This document shows positions 61,130-64,000 of a stretch of DNA of 64,000 bases, piece after piece. The DNA comes from Sinonovacula constricta. Taxonomy: Eukaryota > Mollusca > Bivalvia > Cardiida > Solecurtidae. Numbering within the stretch: position 1 is the stretch's first letter; every line of letters starts with the position of its first letter. The position numbers and the translations under genes were made by a program. The notes beneath the pieces were generated by a model. The model made no database searches and had not been told where the DNA came from. It saw only the letters and a program-made list of their open reading frames with translations. Where the stretch lies: NCBI GenBank assembly GCA_007844125.1, contig CM017568.1, positions 11,417,854 through 11,481,853 of the forward strand, read 5' to 3'.

Positions 61130-62335
61130 GTAAGAGTATGCCGACACGCTAAGAGATAGCCCAAAACTAACACCGGATTCGTGTTCAGCATGCCTGGTTT
61201 AGCCTAGGGACAAAATCTGAACCATATGTCTAAATGAAATTTCGTCAAAAAATGCCAACATTGCTGATCAAAACGTCGGACTTTAGGCCGAATTTGGAAG
61301 CAATCTACTTTGCTCCAAACCTTAATCCAAACTATGTTCTAGGGTTTTTTGGAGGCGCAGAGCAAGAATCCGGCGTCCGTTTTGCGAAATCACTACCGTT
61401 TTGGATATCAAGGGGGTCGCAAAAACGCGCACGTGAGCATCTCTTCAAGAAAGCGGCCTGTACGCCGACAGCTTAAGAGATAGCACAAAACTAACAATGA
61501 ATTCGTGTTCAGCAGGAACAAAATTTGAACATTATTCTGAACAATTTTTGTCAAAAAATGCCAAAATCGCTGAGCATCAAAACGTCGGATTTTAGGCCGA
61601 TTTGGATGAAATTTACTCTGCTCCAAACCTTAACCAAAACTAGAGCAAGAATCTGGCGTTTTGCGAAATCTCTTATCGTTTTGGAGATCAAGAGGGCGCA
61701 AAACGCGCACGTTAGCACCTCTTCAAATAAGCGACATGTACGCCAACACCTTAAGAGATAGACCAAAGCTAACACCGGATTCGCGTTCAGCATACCTGGT
61801 TTAGCATAGAAACAAAATTTGAACCATCTGTAAAAAAAAAAAATATTCGTCAAAAATGCCAAAATCGTTGATCAAAACGTCGGATTTTATGCCGATTTTG
61901 GATGAAATCCACTTTGCTCCAAACCTTAGCCAAAACTATGTCCCAGGGAGGGTTTTGGAGATGCAAAGCAGGAATCCGATGTCCGTTTTGCGAAATCTCT
62001 TATCGTTTTAGAGATCAATAGGGCGCAAAACGCTCACGTGAGCACCTCTTCAAGAAAGCGACCTGTACGCCAACACCTTAAGAGATAGCCCAAAGCTAAC
62101 ACCGGATTCGTGTCCAGCTTGCCTGGTTTAGCCTAAGAGCAAAATTTGAACCATCTGTCTAAAAAAACAATTTCGTCAAGAAATGCCAAAATCGCTGATC
62201 AAAACGTCGGATTTTAGGCCGATTTTGGATGAAATCCACTTTGCTCCAAACCTTAGCCAAAACTATGTCCCATGGAGGGTTTTGGGGGTGCAGAGCAAGA
62301 ATCCGGTGTCCGTTTTGCGAAATCTTCTTAGAAAC
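61130..62335 (+). repeat. Tandem repeat of about 305 bp, close to four units
   Basis: AATGCCAAAATCGCTGATCA-type motifs recur at 61251, 61557, 61855 and 62182. They are followed each time by AAAACGTCGGATTTTAGGCC, CTTTGCTCCAAACCTTA, CCGTTTTGCGAAATC and ACGCCAACACCTTAAGAGAT. Spacings are 306, 298 and 327 bp. Frames through it are not conserved between units, so it is taken as non-coding. Confidence 0.9.
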
Positions 62336-62444
62336 TGACAAACAACCGTGGTCACGTAAGTTATCATCGAAAGTAGGCTCCAAGCATATTAATTGTTGTC
62401 AAATAATTATTTAACATGTTATGTATTAATGAAAACTCTACCAA

Positions 62445-64000
<1,556 letters not shown>

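Overview
This is a eukaryotic, AT-rich, intron-rich window, most likely from a mollusc and probably a bivalve. Protein-coding exons are short and have canonical GT/AG borders. The space between them is filled with several families of tRNA-derived SINEs, TIR-flanked elements, minisatellites and long microsatellites. The organism call is inference: no species-diagnostic gene was recognised. One dispersed repeat (around 1925, 14430 and 16022) resembles a hairpin repeat I associate with mollusc genomes.

Region by region. (1) 1-18 kb, minus strand: the 5' end of an F-BAR/double-SH3 gene (FCHSD/nervous wreck family). Three small coding exons lie at 17992-17969, 17874-17777 and 3704-3659; the rest of the gene lies beyond the left edge. 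Its 14-kb second intron holds a 3.2-kb minisatellite of 46-bp units, a 39-bp minisatellite with a perfect 68-bp palindrome, SINEs and a TTAA-flanked MITE. (2) 18-21 kb: intergenic, with a large GA/GACA/CCAG microsatellite block. (3) 21.2-39.0 kb, plus strand: a complete 14-exon acylglycerol kinase gene (AGK, 433 aa) whose catalytic-loop motif reads GGNAT instead of GGDGT. Its second intron contains an intact 5.0-kb hAT-like DNA transposon (21637-26652) with terminal inverted repeats and a multi-exon 820-aa transposase. (4) 40.6-42.6 kb, minus strand: a complete three-exon glyoxylate/hydroxypyruvate reductase gene (GRHPR, 329 aa), convergent with AGK. (5) 45-60.5 kb, plus strand: a cluster of three two-exon genes for small secreted six-cysteine proteins (98-100 aa), plus the relic of a fourth (49.5-51.1 kb). 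Their cysteine core matches pacifastin-type serine protease inhibitors, with an enlarged first loop and an unusual Pro/Arg/Gly-rich tail ending in NPI-[RA]-Y. (6) 61.1-62.3 kb: tandem repeat of about 305 bp; then a TA microsatellite and non-coding sequence with one MITE-like copy.

AGK, FCHSD and GRHPR are housekeeping genes with no evident functional link. The secreted-peptide cluster is the accessory and most interesting part. Its members share TATA position, signal peptide and intron phase, and they vary at the predicted inhibitor reactive site (Arg, Met, Arg, and Lys in the relic). The two outer copies show a mosaic divergence pattern that suggests local gene conversion.
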